Below are positions 11,533 through 24,241 of a stretch of 64,000 bases of DNA, in pieces. The position numbers and the translations under genes are program-made. Within the stretch, counting starts at the first letter, position 1. Every line of letters begins with the position of its first letter. Source of the DNA: Omphalotus guepiniiformis (lineage: Eukaryota > Basidiomycota > Agaricomycetes > Agaricales > Omphalotaceae); contig JAQOOI010000063.1 of the NCBI GenBank assembly GCA_028554645.1, positions 434,001 to 498,000 on the forward strand, written 5' to 3'. The notes beneath the pieces are model-generated. The model saw only the letters and a program-made list of their open reading frames with translations. It made no database searches and was not told the origin of the DNA.

Positions 11533-12547
11533 AAGCGGTCTGATTTATATTGGACTGGATGTTACATCTTTGTTGTCTACATACATACATACTTTGTTGT
11601 GATGTTTATGTCCGAACGCCAAGCGCGTTGTGGGATTTTGTGTGTGTGGTCTTTTTGTATAATGCCATTATAGTAGATATATACTGGGTACTGCATCGTG
11701 ATAGAGTAGGTATATAGTTGTGTTTTCCAAATTGCTATCCCAATTCAACGTCATCCTCGGAGAATTTAATCAAGCGTAAAGTGCGGAAGCGTATCGATTA
11801 GAATATGTTGAAATGACATGTACATCTCCGGAAGTTCGTCGTGCAATTGATTGATTGGGTCTCATGTTGCTCAGTTCAGACATGGTCTGAGACCAGACAG
11901 GCAGGCAAGATGCAAGAGAACCCCGAATGACGAATTCAAACGCTTCTTCACATTGGGACATATCAAGGAAGTTTATTACCCTCGTACGGCCTTGTACTCG
12001 CTCCACCACCACGACTAACATATGCTACGCATCAAATAACTGGTCAAGCAGAAGGACAAAGGCAGCAGAAGGACACAGCAGGCATTTAATTCGCGTGTAG
12101 ATCGCGTGCGGAAGGGTATAAGTTGTAACTCAGACGACATCTCGACTCCTGCGACTGTGGCTCGTCTTGGTCAGCCACGTAACGCTTTCTCTGCTCTCTT
12201 TCGCTGTCGTCGATGCAACGTCGATGGTATCTGGACGATGACTACCTGGCTCTCTCGTGCACGCTGTTTGTACAAGGCTATTATCCCTCGACCACAAACA
12301 TTCAGATGACCCTTGCAATGAGAATACGTGGCTGATGGCGTTGCTTTGTGCTCGACTACTCCAACAAGGCGAACAATGGGAGGTGGCCAGTGCACTGATG
12401 TATGCCGAGAAGCCGAGCACGTGGGATGGTCCGTGCGGGGCAAAAACAGGGAAAACAGGACCAAATACGGGGTGTGATTGTTTGGGTAGAAGGGCGGGAA
12501 AACTCTTACCGTTACCATCACCTCGATCGACTTCCCCCTTTTTCAAG
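11533..12547. other. Intergenic region, PSY2 3' end and Whi3-like promoter
   Basis: No supported gene. A minus-strand frame at 11770-12021 (83 codons from an ATG) has no domain. Plus- and minus-strand frames at 12130-12546 overlap each other and look like chance. A first exon of the downstream RRM gene should lie here: a pyrimidine tract and AG at 12547 form a good acceptor, but the donor and ATG could not be fixed. Confidence 0.5.
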
Positions 12548-15500
12548 CTTTGCCCTCCGCCACGCGTCGCAACAAGCTGGATTCACAACTGGCGACCGAT
12601 CCTCGGAGTGAGGACTACATCTCCAAGGACCTTCTCAATCATCTAAACGCTTCTGCCGACGCTGACACAGACGGCACCACCGACGACGACGACAATATGA
12701 ACCACTATCCTCTACATCGTTCTTCCTTCAATTCTCTACCGAATGCAACTCGTCCTTCAAGACACCATCCTACACCTTCTTCTGCTCTACCTTCCACGAA
12801 TCCCACTATGTATCGCGACCCCACGTATCCACCACCCCCAGGCCTCGTATCACCAACCATGCAACCAGCATATCTCGACGGGCTACGACCCAGCTACGAC
12901 TATGGCGCAAACCCTAGTTTTACTCTGGTAGATCCTTATCTCAGCAAGCCTCATCCCGTCAATGGTATGCATATGTCTTCTCAGACGCCGTATGGGCCGC
13001 ACATCGCCACCAACGGGATTGGTGGTGGCCAGCATCTAGTTGCTGTTGCAGGTGCTTCTACTGTAGGACCCAGTTCTGGGGGAGGACAGGAAGATATTTC
13101 CACAATTTTTGTCGTCGGGTTTCCAGATGATATGCAGGTGCGTACTCAACTCTTATTTTTAGAACCGTCGTTCTGACAGGTCAGCACCTCTGCAGGAACG
13201 CGAATTTCAAAATATGTTTACTTTCTCATCTGGCTTTGAGGCCGCTACTCTTAAGATACCGAACAAAGAATATACTGCATACGGTCTTTCTAATAATCCC
13301 AATCCACCCTCACTCGCTGCCCTATCCTCCCTAGCCTCGCGTCCAGGCGCGACGAACCATTATGCAGGTTCCAATGACCCTTACAACATTGTCACGATGA
13401 ATCAAGGAGGTGTCGTTGTTGACGGGGGACGGGATGGGACAATGACGAGTTGGCCAGCTGCGGCGGACGACACATTCTATGGTGGTCCCGGGGGGATTGG
13501 GAGTGCCGGGGGTCCAGCTGGTGGGTATTTGATTAGTTTAACCCTGGGCCCTACTCCTAACCCTAATGTCATATGCACAGCCACTTCCGCGAATTCCGGC
13601 CCGGGTATATCGGGAGGACCCGTTCCTCCTAGGAAGCAGATTATTGGTTTTGCAAAGTTTAGGACAAGGGCCGAAGCTCTAGATGCCAGGGATCTGCTTC
13701 AAGGGAAAAGAGTCGACATAGAAAAGGGCTCTGTGTTGAAGGCAGAGATGGCAAAGAAGAATTTGCATACCAAGAGGGGTGTTGCCGGTCCCGGTTCAGG
13801 GCCAAACGGGCCTGCAGGGAGTGGAGGTTCCAACAATGGTCCTGTGAATGGTATGGGTTCTGGCGGTGGCGGTGGGGGAATGGGCTCCGGGATGCCTTCA
13901 GGCTCGCTTGGTGGTGCACTCGGTCATTCGTTCAACCCAATGCAGCAATATGACCCCTACGGTACGATGGAAGGAGTTTTGAGTGCACGGGAGAGAGAAC
14001 TCGGGACGTTGGGTGCTATGGGCTTGAGCGGTGCCGGTGTTCCGGTGAATAAGACGTGGCAAGAAGAGGAGGAGAAAGAGAGGGAGAGGCGAGTTATCAA
14101 TGCCATGGGTCTCTCCTCTGGGGACGAGTCTTCTGGTCCTGGCCCTCGAGATCGTAGGCGAAAGGACACGCGAGACAAAGAGCTGAGGTTGACATCTGGC
14201 TCAGCTTACGATGCGTTCCACTCCGTCCCTGCCCATATATCTTCTTCCTTCGCCGCAGGCTCTCCGCCTCTCGAGTCTATTTTTTCGATGAATGCTCTTG
14301 GAATGACCCATGCCGGTGCAGCGTCGACAGGATTGGCTTCTGGTACAGCTCAGGATGACGCGACCTACGGTCCTTGGGATCATGTGCATGCGCAACGTCA
14401 ACAACCGCTGTCAAAGAAGACTAATTCGTCGAGAGCCTCAAGTGTCGCTGGACGGTCAACGCGTTCCACGGTTTCTCAGCAACATCAAGAGCGTCCCTCA
14501 TCTGATGCGCAGTCCGATGCGGCGTCTGATGTACATACTAACCCTGAACTCGAAGATAGCAATGGGGTAGACCCCAACGCGACTGCTACAGAGATCAACG
14601 TGGGCCAGCTCTCGAGCTCCTTCGAACATCTGGCATTGAATATGGGATCCTCACAACCAACGACTCAGAATGGAACCGACTCGCAGGGTAACACTTCTCC
14701 ACAATTGCCTTCGCCGTCGAGTGGGTCTGGGCATTCTGCATCAGGAGTGTCGACATCGGCGCATTCCACGGGGGGTGTCTCCGTGATTTCGGCTCCCTCC
14801 TCCTCTTCTTCAGGTGGTATGCGTCACACTTCTTTTCCAAACAACTGTGTTCCCTCCTCCTCTCTGCTAGGAGTGAGTCCGAATCACAATGCGACTGGTG
14901 TGGATCAGAACCCTCCAATCAACACTTTGTACGTCGGCAACCTGCCGATATCGCCTCCTCCTCCGGGTTATCCGCCTGATATTCTGGAGGATAGCTTGAG
15001 GGAACTTTTTCGGAGTCGGCCTGGATTCAGAAGATTGTCGTTCAAACAAAAGAGCAGCGGGCCAATGTGCTTTGTCGAGGTTCGAGTCCCCACTCATGTT
15101 ACTTCTTCAAATTAGCTGACCATGTTGTCAATGTTTCTATTCAACAGTTTGAGGACGTGCATGCGGCGACCAAGACCATCAACGAGCTTTACGGCAACAC
15201 CCTGAATGGGCTCGTGAAAGGAGGAGGTATCAGACTCTCTTACAGCAAGAATCCTCTTGGTGTTAGGACTCCCACTAGTGCTAACGGACCGGGTCCGGCA
15301 TTGCAACAGCAGCACATCTTGCAAATTCAGGGTCCGAATCATAATCACGGACATCATCAGAACCAGGGGAAAGAGGGAGAAAGAGATCGATTCAGCGTGT
15401 ATGGTGCTGGTGGGGTGCAACAGGCTCTCTCCCCAGCGCCTCATCATAATCATTCAAACTTCGGACACACGCACGGATATATGATCTCACCCCCTCCTCC

Positions 15501-15912
15501 TAGATTTACTGCTGCAGCGTCAGCTTCTTCGTCCGCGACGGCTGGAGGTGCTGCTGGTGCAGGTGGCGGGATGTTGTTTGGCAACTTCCCGACGGGGGCT
15601 CCCGCGCCGTCAGGAGGTTCGAACGGCTTCCTGTTTGGGACAGCAGGTCCTCTGCCGAGTGCAAGTGGTACTGGCTCTGGGGTGGGAGTGGGTTATAGGC
15701 TATCCTCATCGGATGTCTATCTGCCTAGTTCTGCTGCCTCTGGCGCTTCTTCGCAGAACCTCTTTGCACCTTTCGATGTTGGTGCTGGTGCTGGACACCT
15801 TGAGCATCCTCAGCTGCCGTTACACTCGCAGGTAATGCAGCATCAGCATTCGGTGCTTCCGCCTCTGCATCCGTCTCAGTACCAGAGCCCGAATCAGAAT
15901 CAAAACTTCTAG
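12548..15912 (+). CDS. WHI3: Whi3/Scw1-like RNA-binding protein with two RRM regions
   Basis: Long RNA-binding protein of the Whi3/Scw1 type, which binds selected mRNAs and controls their localisation and translation in cell-cycle and polarity control. Exons 12548-13137, 13196-15079 and 15148-15912 join in frame (about 1,079 codons). The first RRM begins at ISTIFVVGFPDDMQ, is broken by a Gly-rich insertion, and resumes at IIGFAKFRTRAEALDARDLLQG. The second begins at INTLYVGNLPISPPP and continues through LRELFRSRPGFRRLSFKQ and CFVEFEDVHAATKTI to IRLSYSKNPLG. Between and after them lie long Ser/Gly/Asn/Gln-rich, His-rich disordered stretches of the kind that drive condensate formation in Whi3. 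The first in-frame ATG in the main exon is at 12697, but protein-like sequence upstream (LDSQLATDPRSEDYISKDLL) points to a missing 5' exon. The family call is firm; exact orthology is inferred. Confidence 0.85.
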
Positions 15913-17795
15913 ACGCCTACCTCCCTTGCCTGGATTTACCTTTGATGCACATACTTGATTCCCACTGATGATGACGAAGACTCTTCCCTGCTTTGCTTTT
16001 CTCGTGAGAGTATAGACTTCTTTTTGCGAAACCCTTCTTCAAGATTTTCCGCCTCCGTTTGCGACATCTCCTGCTTCCTGCTCGTGTCTAGTATTTATCG
16101 AACCTCCATTCAGCAGCGTCTCTCGATCTCATGCATATGCTCTATATCTTATTCGATTTCTCTCTTTGCTGCAAATTTCCGTCGTCATCACATCACTATG
16201 TATTTTCAGTCGGGTCTGCTCATGATTACACCAATGACAAGGCGGCCGTACATATTTGCGCCATGCTACACATTCATCCATCTGGTACCTCGCAAGAAAC
16301 CACAATCCAATTCTGCATAGTGCATCAGCATACACACATTACTGTTTTCGTTATCTTCGTTCTGGTCCTTTGGTTTCCATCGTATTTATTCCTCTTTTGC
16401 GGACTCTTGCGTTTTGCCTTGCCCTTTGCTTGTTGTCTCATGTTTGTGTGACTTCTTTCTCTATCGTCTGCAACCACCAATTCAATTCACCACTCACCAC
16501 AGCTCATCGTACAGTTCAGTATATATCAATTATCGTATATATCTCGTCTGCTTATATTGTCTTATTGATATCGTTACCCCCTTACCAATTTTCTACTTCG
16601 ACATTTGGTATATTCTGAGTAGTGCCTTGTTTTATTTTCGTATTAGTTGTCTTCGTGCGCCACCTCCCCCCATCCTGTTCCATTCATCGCATCCATCTAC
16701 CGCTGTTACCTGAAAGCGATGGCACCGCTTTTGTCCCTGCCTTTACTTTGTTCTATACCTACCAATACGCCTGACTCCAGCTCGCCTCACCTCACTTCCC
16801 TTGCTTCGGTCTGTTTCGTTTGCTTGCATTAACTCATATACACCTTCCAGCATCCTCATTGCCATAACTCGAGTTCAATTTCAATCATACTCAACCTTCA
16901 GTTGGATTACAGTCACGCAATATCAATACATATGCAGCTTTTTTTTTCATTCCCTTCTTTTTCGTTTCGCCCAAATCTCATCACCCATCGTTTCCTCAGA
17001 ATCATCATTTCCATATCGCACTACACTACAACCCAGCCTCTCCATTTCTTTTGTCATCTCTCGATCCTGATTACGCACTTATCGCCATTGCTCAATATCG
17101 TTGCATTATTTCGATTCATCACCCCTCCCCCCCCTTCTAAGAATTGTGTGTTTATATAGCCTCTAGTACTTAGTAGTAGCAGCGAGCTTTGGTGCTCTGT
17201 CGTTTGTATTTTATTCTATTTGACTTTGATTTGATATCTGTTCTTTGTTAGAAAGAGAACTAGCTTTGACCGTGTGCATATGGATGAGTTATGGTTGAAT
17301 TGGGCGCGCTCAGATAAGTTTTGTAGTTGAATTCGGAACAGATTTATTGTGGCTGAATGAGATGGAGAGACTACGAAATCATTGACATTCAACTTGCATC
17401 GAATGCGTGAATATATGTTCATTAAGAGCGTAAAAGGAGTGATATTCGACTATTCGACTACAAGTAGATGCGAATGTCGTCATGATCATGTTCGAAGGTA
17501 GCAGCGGAAGCAAAAGTTGCATACGATATTAGATACATCATGAGTATTAGCTGTGTGTACGAAACCTTCAGCAACGGCTCAGTAAGTTGGGCGCGAATTT
17601 AAACGGAGCCACTTACTGTGAGCTGGGAAAGCGGTGGTAGAATCAGGAGATATCGTCCAAGAAATATTATACTATACAATCAACATCCAATCCAACCACC
17701 CCAGGCCATGTCGAAACAAGGCCTCACTCTAGAACAGTGCGGGAGGCTGTCAGAAGCTCCATTGCGCAACGAGCACACGAACCCTGACCAAACGC
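15913..17795. other. 1.9 kb pyrimidine-rich non-coding stretch
   Basis: From about 15950 to 17160 the plus strand is strongly rich in C and T and poor in G, with many short overlapping open frames on the plus strand and no recognisable protein. The bias fades after 17160. The likeliest reading is a very long 3' untranslated region of the Whi3-like gene or an unannotated non-coding transcript. No repeat units were seen. Confidence 0.5.
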
Positions 17796-18239
17796 TCAAT
17801 GCCAGCCACTCCAAGCCGGCCAGCCTTCATGCCAGCTCGGGTTATTCACCCATTTCACGACAAACCCAACAGCAATCCAAATCGTCACCACCCAGAACAA
17901 TGCTTCCCAAAACCGCCGTTGCGCACGAGCATCCGCCGCTGCAATCGAATGTTCCGACCGCGGATCGTAGTATGCGTACGGGATATGTAAAGCCGACGTT
18001 GGAGTCGGTCCAAACGCAGGATGTGCATCAAGAGGGGGGTTAGGGTGAGATTGAGTGGGTACCGAGGCCCACGGGTTGTAGTTGACGCTGTTGTACGGGT
18101 CCATTAATGAGCTCGATGGAAGTTGACCAGCACCTGCAGGTATACGACTACCAGAGCCTGAAGGGGTGCTGGGTACTAGAGTAGGCGTGTATGCTGGCGG
18201 TGGTGTCTTGGATCTAGATTTGTTCATGCTAGAATCCAT
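17796..18239 (-). CDS. Small single-pass membrane protein of unknown function
   Basis: A single uninterrupted frame of 147 residues from an ATG at 18239. The first 100 residues are Pro/Ser/Thr-rich and disordered (PPPAYTPTLVPSTPSG). A charged helix follows (EHSIAAADARAQRRF), then one transmembrane segment at about residues 111-131 (ALFWVVTIWIAVGFVVKWV), then a short Trp-rich tail (WHEGWPAWSGWH). This arrangement fits a tail-anchored-like protein with its N terminus in the cytosol. The family is not recognised. It lies 331 bp downstream of the CLPTM1 gene on the same strand. A frame antisense to it (17618-18043, plus) is a shadow. The start could also lie further upstream if a first exon was missed. 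Confidence 0.6.
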   Translation of the reverse strand: MDSSMNKSRSKTPPPAYTPTLVPSTPSGSGSRIPAGAGQLPSSSLMDPYNSVNYNPWASVPTQSHPNPPLDAHPAFGPTPTSALHIPYAYYDPRSEHSIAAADARAQRRFWEALFWVVTIWIAVGFVVKWVNNPSWHEGWPAWSGWH

Positions 18240-18569
18240 GGGTGCCACAATAGCGCAGGTAGGATTACTACCGGATATGTAGTACTGAGCTCTAACAGCA
18301 AAAAGTTATTAGAGCTACTCAACAGTCTAGCCTTTGGAAGGCTAGGTATAGACTGATGAAATAATGAAGGATGGTCGTTCAGGGAACAAGGAAGGAACAA
18401 CGAGGCCACTACGGTCAAACCATTTCGCGGCAGATGCGATGACATAATCCGGATTATGCGCTAAGCAGGCTGCAGACTCGGAGTAGCAAACTAGCAAAAA
18501 CATTCTAGATTAGACTCATTAGACAAGGACAAGTGCCAGCCAACATGTATACAGTGTATATATTTCAGT

Positions 18570-21417
18570 CTACCGTGTCTTCTTGCTCTCCTTCTTCGTC
18601 CCGTTACCCGCTGCAGCATCAACATCTTCTGCCATTACCTGTCCGTATTCGTTTATCCGCTTGGGATCAACTCTGTATATCCAGCGCTATCAAACAATTG
18701 ATATTAGTGACTTTCGTGAACACCAACACCGACTGACTTACCTGGTAGAGGAAAATCAGGAAGACAACATCATCTCGGAAACACGCGAGACGATGCAGGA
18801 AAGGCATTTTGATGCAAAACCTGGTGAGAACGATGAAAATCAGCATTGAAATACGGAGCTGGCACACATGAATCGTGAAAAGCTTACGCAAAGAAATCGT
18901 CGACGACTGTAGACAAGGTCTTGTAGATCATTGCTTTCATCGGCATATGCGCAACACTCTACTTTTCGAGTTAATCATGAACCATAAGTTCCTGTATTGA
19001 TGACCTCACCTTGAGCTTATAGTTGATTATGAGTTGCGGCACCAACTGAGCCTGAAAATGGAGTTAGTCACCCAAATCGCGAAAGAAACAAGGTGTCACA
19101 TACAAATCCGAACATATAGACATATGAAGTCAGAGTTGAGATGACAAAGCTGTACCATCCCCGATGGGATTCGTACAGCAGCGAGTATACGGTATACATG
19201 GCCAGTGTGGGGATAGCGACATAAGACACGTAGCGGAATGCCAGTCGGTCATACCTATCACATGTCGTCAGCTCATTCAAGGGAATTGGAAGCTGCGCCT
19301 TACTCTTGTGTTTTCTTCTCGTCTTCACTCAGCACATGCTTGTCTAGAACACATGTAAGGCGAGAAGTATATCAAAGAGGTGAAACGAACCTTTGATATC
19401 CAACTTGTAAGGCAGCAATGAGTCCGCTGGAGCAGGCACAATAGAAATATCGACAGCTTTCGTTATCTGATTGGCACGTTCAGGAATTTAAAGTGAAAGT
19501 GATGTCACACTCTGGAGCTGACCTTCCAAGCCTCAATGATGACACCTGTCCCAGAGCCAAATAGAATCATCCAGCTAGTGTTCTCATTGTTGTCGATGAG
19601 ATATAGCAAGATGATGATCTGAACGACGACATTGGTGACAATCTGAGGGAAAATCTCTCAGTATCTGCTTTAGAACACTGCCAAGTGAAAGAACAACGCA
19701 CAGTCCTAGAGAAGAAGGAATAAGCATTGGTCAAAATTAGTTCACGACGTAAACCGATTGCTCACCTGACAGACACTCCTACCATCTCTTTTTTCTGCCT
19801 CCAATGTGATACGTCAGACTTGAATGCCAGCATCTCGAATCTACATCCAACCAACCTATAGCATCAGCTTCTCCTACTTACCGCAGAAATCAAAAGGTTA
19901 CTCACACAACATGCAGCATGCTGACCAACGCCGTCAATCCCAAGAACCATGGATTTGTCTCCAGAAGCATTCTCTTAATCTCGTCCAGCTCCGCTGTAGC
20001 ACCACCTTGCTGCTTCGCCGCCTCATTGAAACCGTGCGTCATTGAGGCAAACATTTGGAACTTCATATAGGACATAGGCTGGAACACAATCTGCAGTGGC
20101 ATTGTCGGCGTGGAAGAGTTGAGCTCAACATAGTGAGAACGTAAATGCCAGAATTCGTTAGGAAAGACGATAGGTTTGTAGAAACCTTTCGTTCCGGTTG
20201 CGTCGCGGCTGTCGGGGATGAGGGAGATGACTATAAGAAACGAATTAGATAGCGCAAACTTGTTCGAAAACTGGTATACACTGACATTGAAGGATTGGAG
20301 GAGGTAGCTGATTATAGGGAACCGCAGTGGGATCCGATATCAAGGCAAGAGTGACATTCTTGATAATATGCTAGATCGAATCCTTGGCCACAAACGTCTC
20401 AAATAGTAAACATACCTTGTGCCAGTGAGGAGTAATAACTTCTGCTTCCTGGAATTTCGTTAGAGTGCCGCACCTGACATGAATGAGGTAACATACTTCA
20501 GGTTCTTCCTCATCCGGTTCCCCGCTATTCAACAGATTCTTTTGCTTTCGAGTTTTGGTTCTCGGCAAATAGGGGGTCAGAACTAGGGATATAAATTAGA
20601 CCTACGTAGCATTGGACAAGGGAAAATGAATGTTCTACGTTTTCGAACATGATGAATATGCTCCGGGTCGAATTTTGGGCTCTGAGGATCAGGACTTGCC
20701 CCATCCCTCGCTAGGAAGATGTCCGCCCAAAGAGATCCATTTTTCAGTACAGTCTGTTAGAGGTGTTTTTCAGAAATGCTTGTTCGTGTAAAGGTGTAAC
20801 GCACGCACCTCAGGAAAAACAATATCATATTCTACCGTCCTACTATCCGTGTAGTCTCCATACGTGATATTCTTCCAAACAAAATGCGGTAAAGCTTCGT
20901 CTCGGTCCTTCCTATACCCTGACGTCCATTGTTTGGAGAACACGTCACCATTGGGAGAAGTGGATAAATATACGTGCATGTTTAGGCTTTCACCGAAAGA
21001 CCATGCTGGTAAAGCAGAAACAGGTGGTAGTTGCCATGGGTTCGTAATCTGCTGTCCATCGCCTGAAGCTGGTCCAGTACCAGCAGCGGGTGCCACAGGA
21101 GTTGATGGCTTTGCAGGTGCAAAATACTTCGACGCTGAACAACGACAGAGGTACCGACGAACAATCAGACCCGGAACATTCGAAGAGGGTGAAATTTAGC
21201 ACACCCATTTGGGAGATCATCCAAACCAAAAAGAGTTGCTATCCAGCATAACATATTCGCATTCGATATCAGAGAAAGTGAAAAGTAGAAGTATTATATG
21301 TATACGTACCTGAGCGATACCAAAGAACTTGCGCATGGGAGATTCTTCTGGCTGTCGCTGAGCTCCAGGAGCTGCCTGCGCAGGAGGAGCTACAGCATTC
21401 CCTTGTGCAGTCGACAT
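18570..21417 (-). CDS. CLPTM1-family multi-pass membrane protein
   Basis: Member of the cleft lip and palate transmembrane protein 1 family: ER or endosomal membrane proteins with a large luminal N-terminal domain and several C-terminal membrane helices. The gene is split into many short exons. It starts MSTAQGNAVAPP at 21417 with a Pro/Ala-rich head and RKFFGIAQ. The family signature then appears: NPWQLPPVSALPAWSFGESLNMHVY, then FVWKNITYGDY and VEYDIVFPE, with membrane segments in later exons. It ends with RWIYRVDPKRINEYGQ and a Lys-rich tail closing at the TAG at 18570. That RVDPKR..E(Y/F)G end is characteristic of the family. The molecular role in fungi is not established; animal members retain receptors in the ER or move lipids. 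Exon edges in the middle (19000-20700) were not all fixed. Confidence 0.85.
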
Positions 21418-24241
21418 CGTCGATATTCAGGACGGTGTAGGACTTAGAAGTGTAACGTACGCAGCGTCCAGAAGCGATCGTTCACTTGTACGTAACTTAT
21501 GTAAGCACCCCTCTTCGACATTCAGCCAAATCGCAGCCCAGCGCTGAGCGCGCCGTAGCACTTTTACGCTAGAGTCAGGAAATCATGAACTTCAGAGGAA
21601 TCCAACTTGGCTTGCTAGCTGGTCGCTTCTGTCTATCCACGCGTCGTTGCGAACTTTGGTCTACAGTAAATATATTTTGAGGCCCATTCCCAGAATCTTT
21701 CCGGAATCTATATCTCAAGTTTGCTCATAAATGTTATCGTCTACCACAATCAGGATTCGGATCTTCGACACAGCTGGTGTACTAGCATCGCCGGAATCTG
21801 ATAACTGACTATGCGTAAGTATCTATGATATACCATCGCTTTAAGCTTGCTTTCCGTGCCGGGCCATTCCAGTCGAAGTTTCAAGTTCGCTGCATACTTT
21901 TAATTGGACCCGTGATAGCAGGTGATAGCCTCAAAACTCGCTCTTGTCTTCTGGAATCTGTCGTATAGAAGACGCCTGTTTTGCAGGTGACTTACCCCGG
22001 CAAACTCCTACTCATCCCTTCTCAAAGCTTCGCAATGTACATGATACGGCCAAAGATCCTTCCTCGAGGAAATCACTTTCCGAGAACTAACAATTTCATC
22101 ATCATCAGCGATAATATTTGAATGGGTTGATGACGATACATACTTCCAGCGGTTGATGATGGGAACTTCTTCGGCCATTGACGTTTTGACGAGTCTCTGT
22201 TCAGATGTAGAGGCTATTCAGCGCTAGAGTGTTACTGCGCACGACAAATGTTTTGCTTGAGACGATTGAGAGTATGACACCCCATATCCTCATCATACAT
22301 CAATATACTAGAGATTGACAATGAATGGCACGGGAGTAAATGACAGATATCCAGACAGGAGTACATAAATGTACCTATGTATTCATGATATCTCGCCATA
22401 GCAATCATTGCTTGCCTGAGATACCAACTGGTTGGATCGTGGGGGTAGCGGACGAGAGAGGACTACTGCCGGGCCTAACGTGAAGAGTAACACCCTGTAA
22501 CACCCTATCAAGTTGGTAAACGCATAACGTACTATATTTTAAGAGAAGCATACCATCTTTAAAACACTATCAGAATAAGAAAGCGACTTACCCAGAACAG
22601 CGTCTGCAAGAATGAGTCGTTGAAGCCAGGACAGACAAAGAATACAAGACGAGGGTCAGGTCCTGAGCTGCCTCGATATAGAGCATTCTGATACTCATAA
22701 TCTCCTCTCCTTTACCACTGAATGCGAAGGTGCCTTCAGTTGGCTTCCATTCACATGATACCAAGACCTTCGTTATCATTCGACACAGTAAATTCTCAAA
22801 CACATACCGAACGCTACAGTCATCTGGGGAGATTGTCGAATGAGGCCGTGGGTTGCAATGAGTGGCAATTTCGTCGCTCAGAAGACTCGGTACACCTCCA
22901 ACTGGCAGACATACGCACTACATACGCCCACACGCGCGTAGCGCCGTCCTAAGCCCCACAGGGTCACGCATGCCCATTTGGCAGCGATACAAGACAGCTT
23001 CCAGCCATCCACAACGTATTGAACGCGGAGATACTCGCGTCATACAGCAGTTACGGAACAGATACACGAAAATACGACGTGTCCTCCGTTTCGAATTACC
23101 GCTCATAGTGGCGTTCACCATGTCAAGTACTTCCGCCACTTTCTCGGTCGTTTTTGAATGAGGGTTGACGCCACGACATGCTCTGAGACGAAATTCTCAA
23201 ACTCTACAAGCAGCATTATTACCGTCAGCAAACGAATCACTAGCCCGGTTGGTAATATTACCTGGACTGTTTCGGCTGTTGCTTGTGAGACGGCCATCTG
23301 GGGACGCCCGATTTCGACATAGAGCCGAAGTCGCGTTAGATTTCCGCTTCGTGGGGCTAGACGCAGCCGAAACATTGACAAAAAGGACGCGAAGGACGCG
23401 TCCACTACGAATAGCCATCACGTATCGCACAATAATCATAGCTCACCTATGTCCTACACAGCGTTACAGCACTCGGAGTTTGTGTTCAACAGCACAATAT
23501 AATTAAGCGCGTATGGATGTCATGAAGTTCTGAATATCACGGTTCATTGCAAAGGGTTTATTTGACCTGCTTTGACTCTGTAGCGGTTGCCAAGAAGATC
23601 AGAAGGGTGACCACGCTGATGTTACTAGTCTACAAAAGAATTGGACAATTGGGCTGAGGGGATCGTAGTCCTGCAATCATAATGCCAATAAGTTGCATCA
23701 GTCTCACAATTGACTTTGGAGTAACGCCGGGAAGGCTGGAGCTGTGTGATCAACTCAAAGCTGCTACAGCTGAGCCACTTACAGGTTACACAGACAGAGA
23801 CAATGGAGACTTGTTGTAAAAGGTTGTAATGCTTCTACAACAATGAGTTTATCGCCTCACTTTTTTTTAGGAGACTGTCCAGAATCCAGGAGCCATTGTG
23901 CGTCACTGGGCAGAACGTGACAGAATATTCCATTGGAGTGTGACTCGTCACAAAGATAGTGAAACCCTTTGCCCTAATCAACCGCACCACGTGACTAGAT
24001 AAATGCCCTCTGCCCAAGGCAGTTTAATTCACCCTGCTTTTCTTTTAACACCCCCATCATCTCCATCGCACCCAACAACTACCAATCCCCCAATCTTGTA
24101 CGTGTCCGTTGCCTTCATCGTTGTCCCCGACGTTCTAACGTTGTCTCTCGTTGTAGAACCACCCATCAACCATCGTAAGTCAACGCGTGTGCTTTACGCG
24201 TCCATGAGCGTGTTTTGAGATCTTCGACTGGTTTCATGTAG
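21418..24241. other. 2.8 kb gap without a supported gene
   Basis: The largest gene-free stretch in the window. Short frames at 22588-23510 on both strands overlap each other, lack domains and have no consistent splice pattern. No terminal repeats, transposase motif or tRNA was seen. The last 240 bp hold the 14-3-3 leader, which contains likely untranslated-region introns: one begins GTACGTGT near 24099 and ends at a TAG just before AACCACCC near 24160; another begins GTAAGTCA near 24175 and ends at a TAG directly before the 14-3-3 ATG. Confidence 0.5.

Noticed and set aside
11770..12021. 83-codon minus-strand frame from an ATG
   Set aside because: No domain, no splice partner, and it sits in the promoter region of the Whi3-like gene.
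16131..17160. Many hydrophobic plus-strand frames of 80-120 codons
   Set aside because: Produced by C/T-rich sequence, which encodes Ser, Leu, Phe and Pro in all frames.
17618..18043. 141-codon plus-strand frame
   Set aside because: Lies antisense to the small membrane protein and has no domain; the minus-strand frame has the membrane helix and better codons.
22588..23510. Several overlapping frames on both strands
   Set aside because: No frame dominates, codon use is mixed and no family is recognisable.
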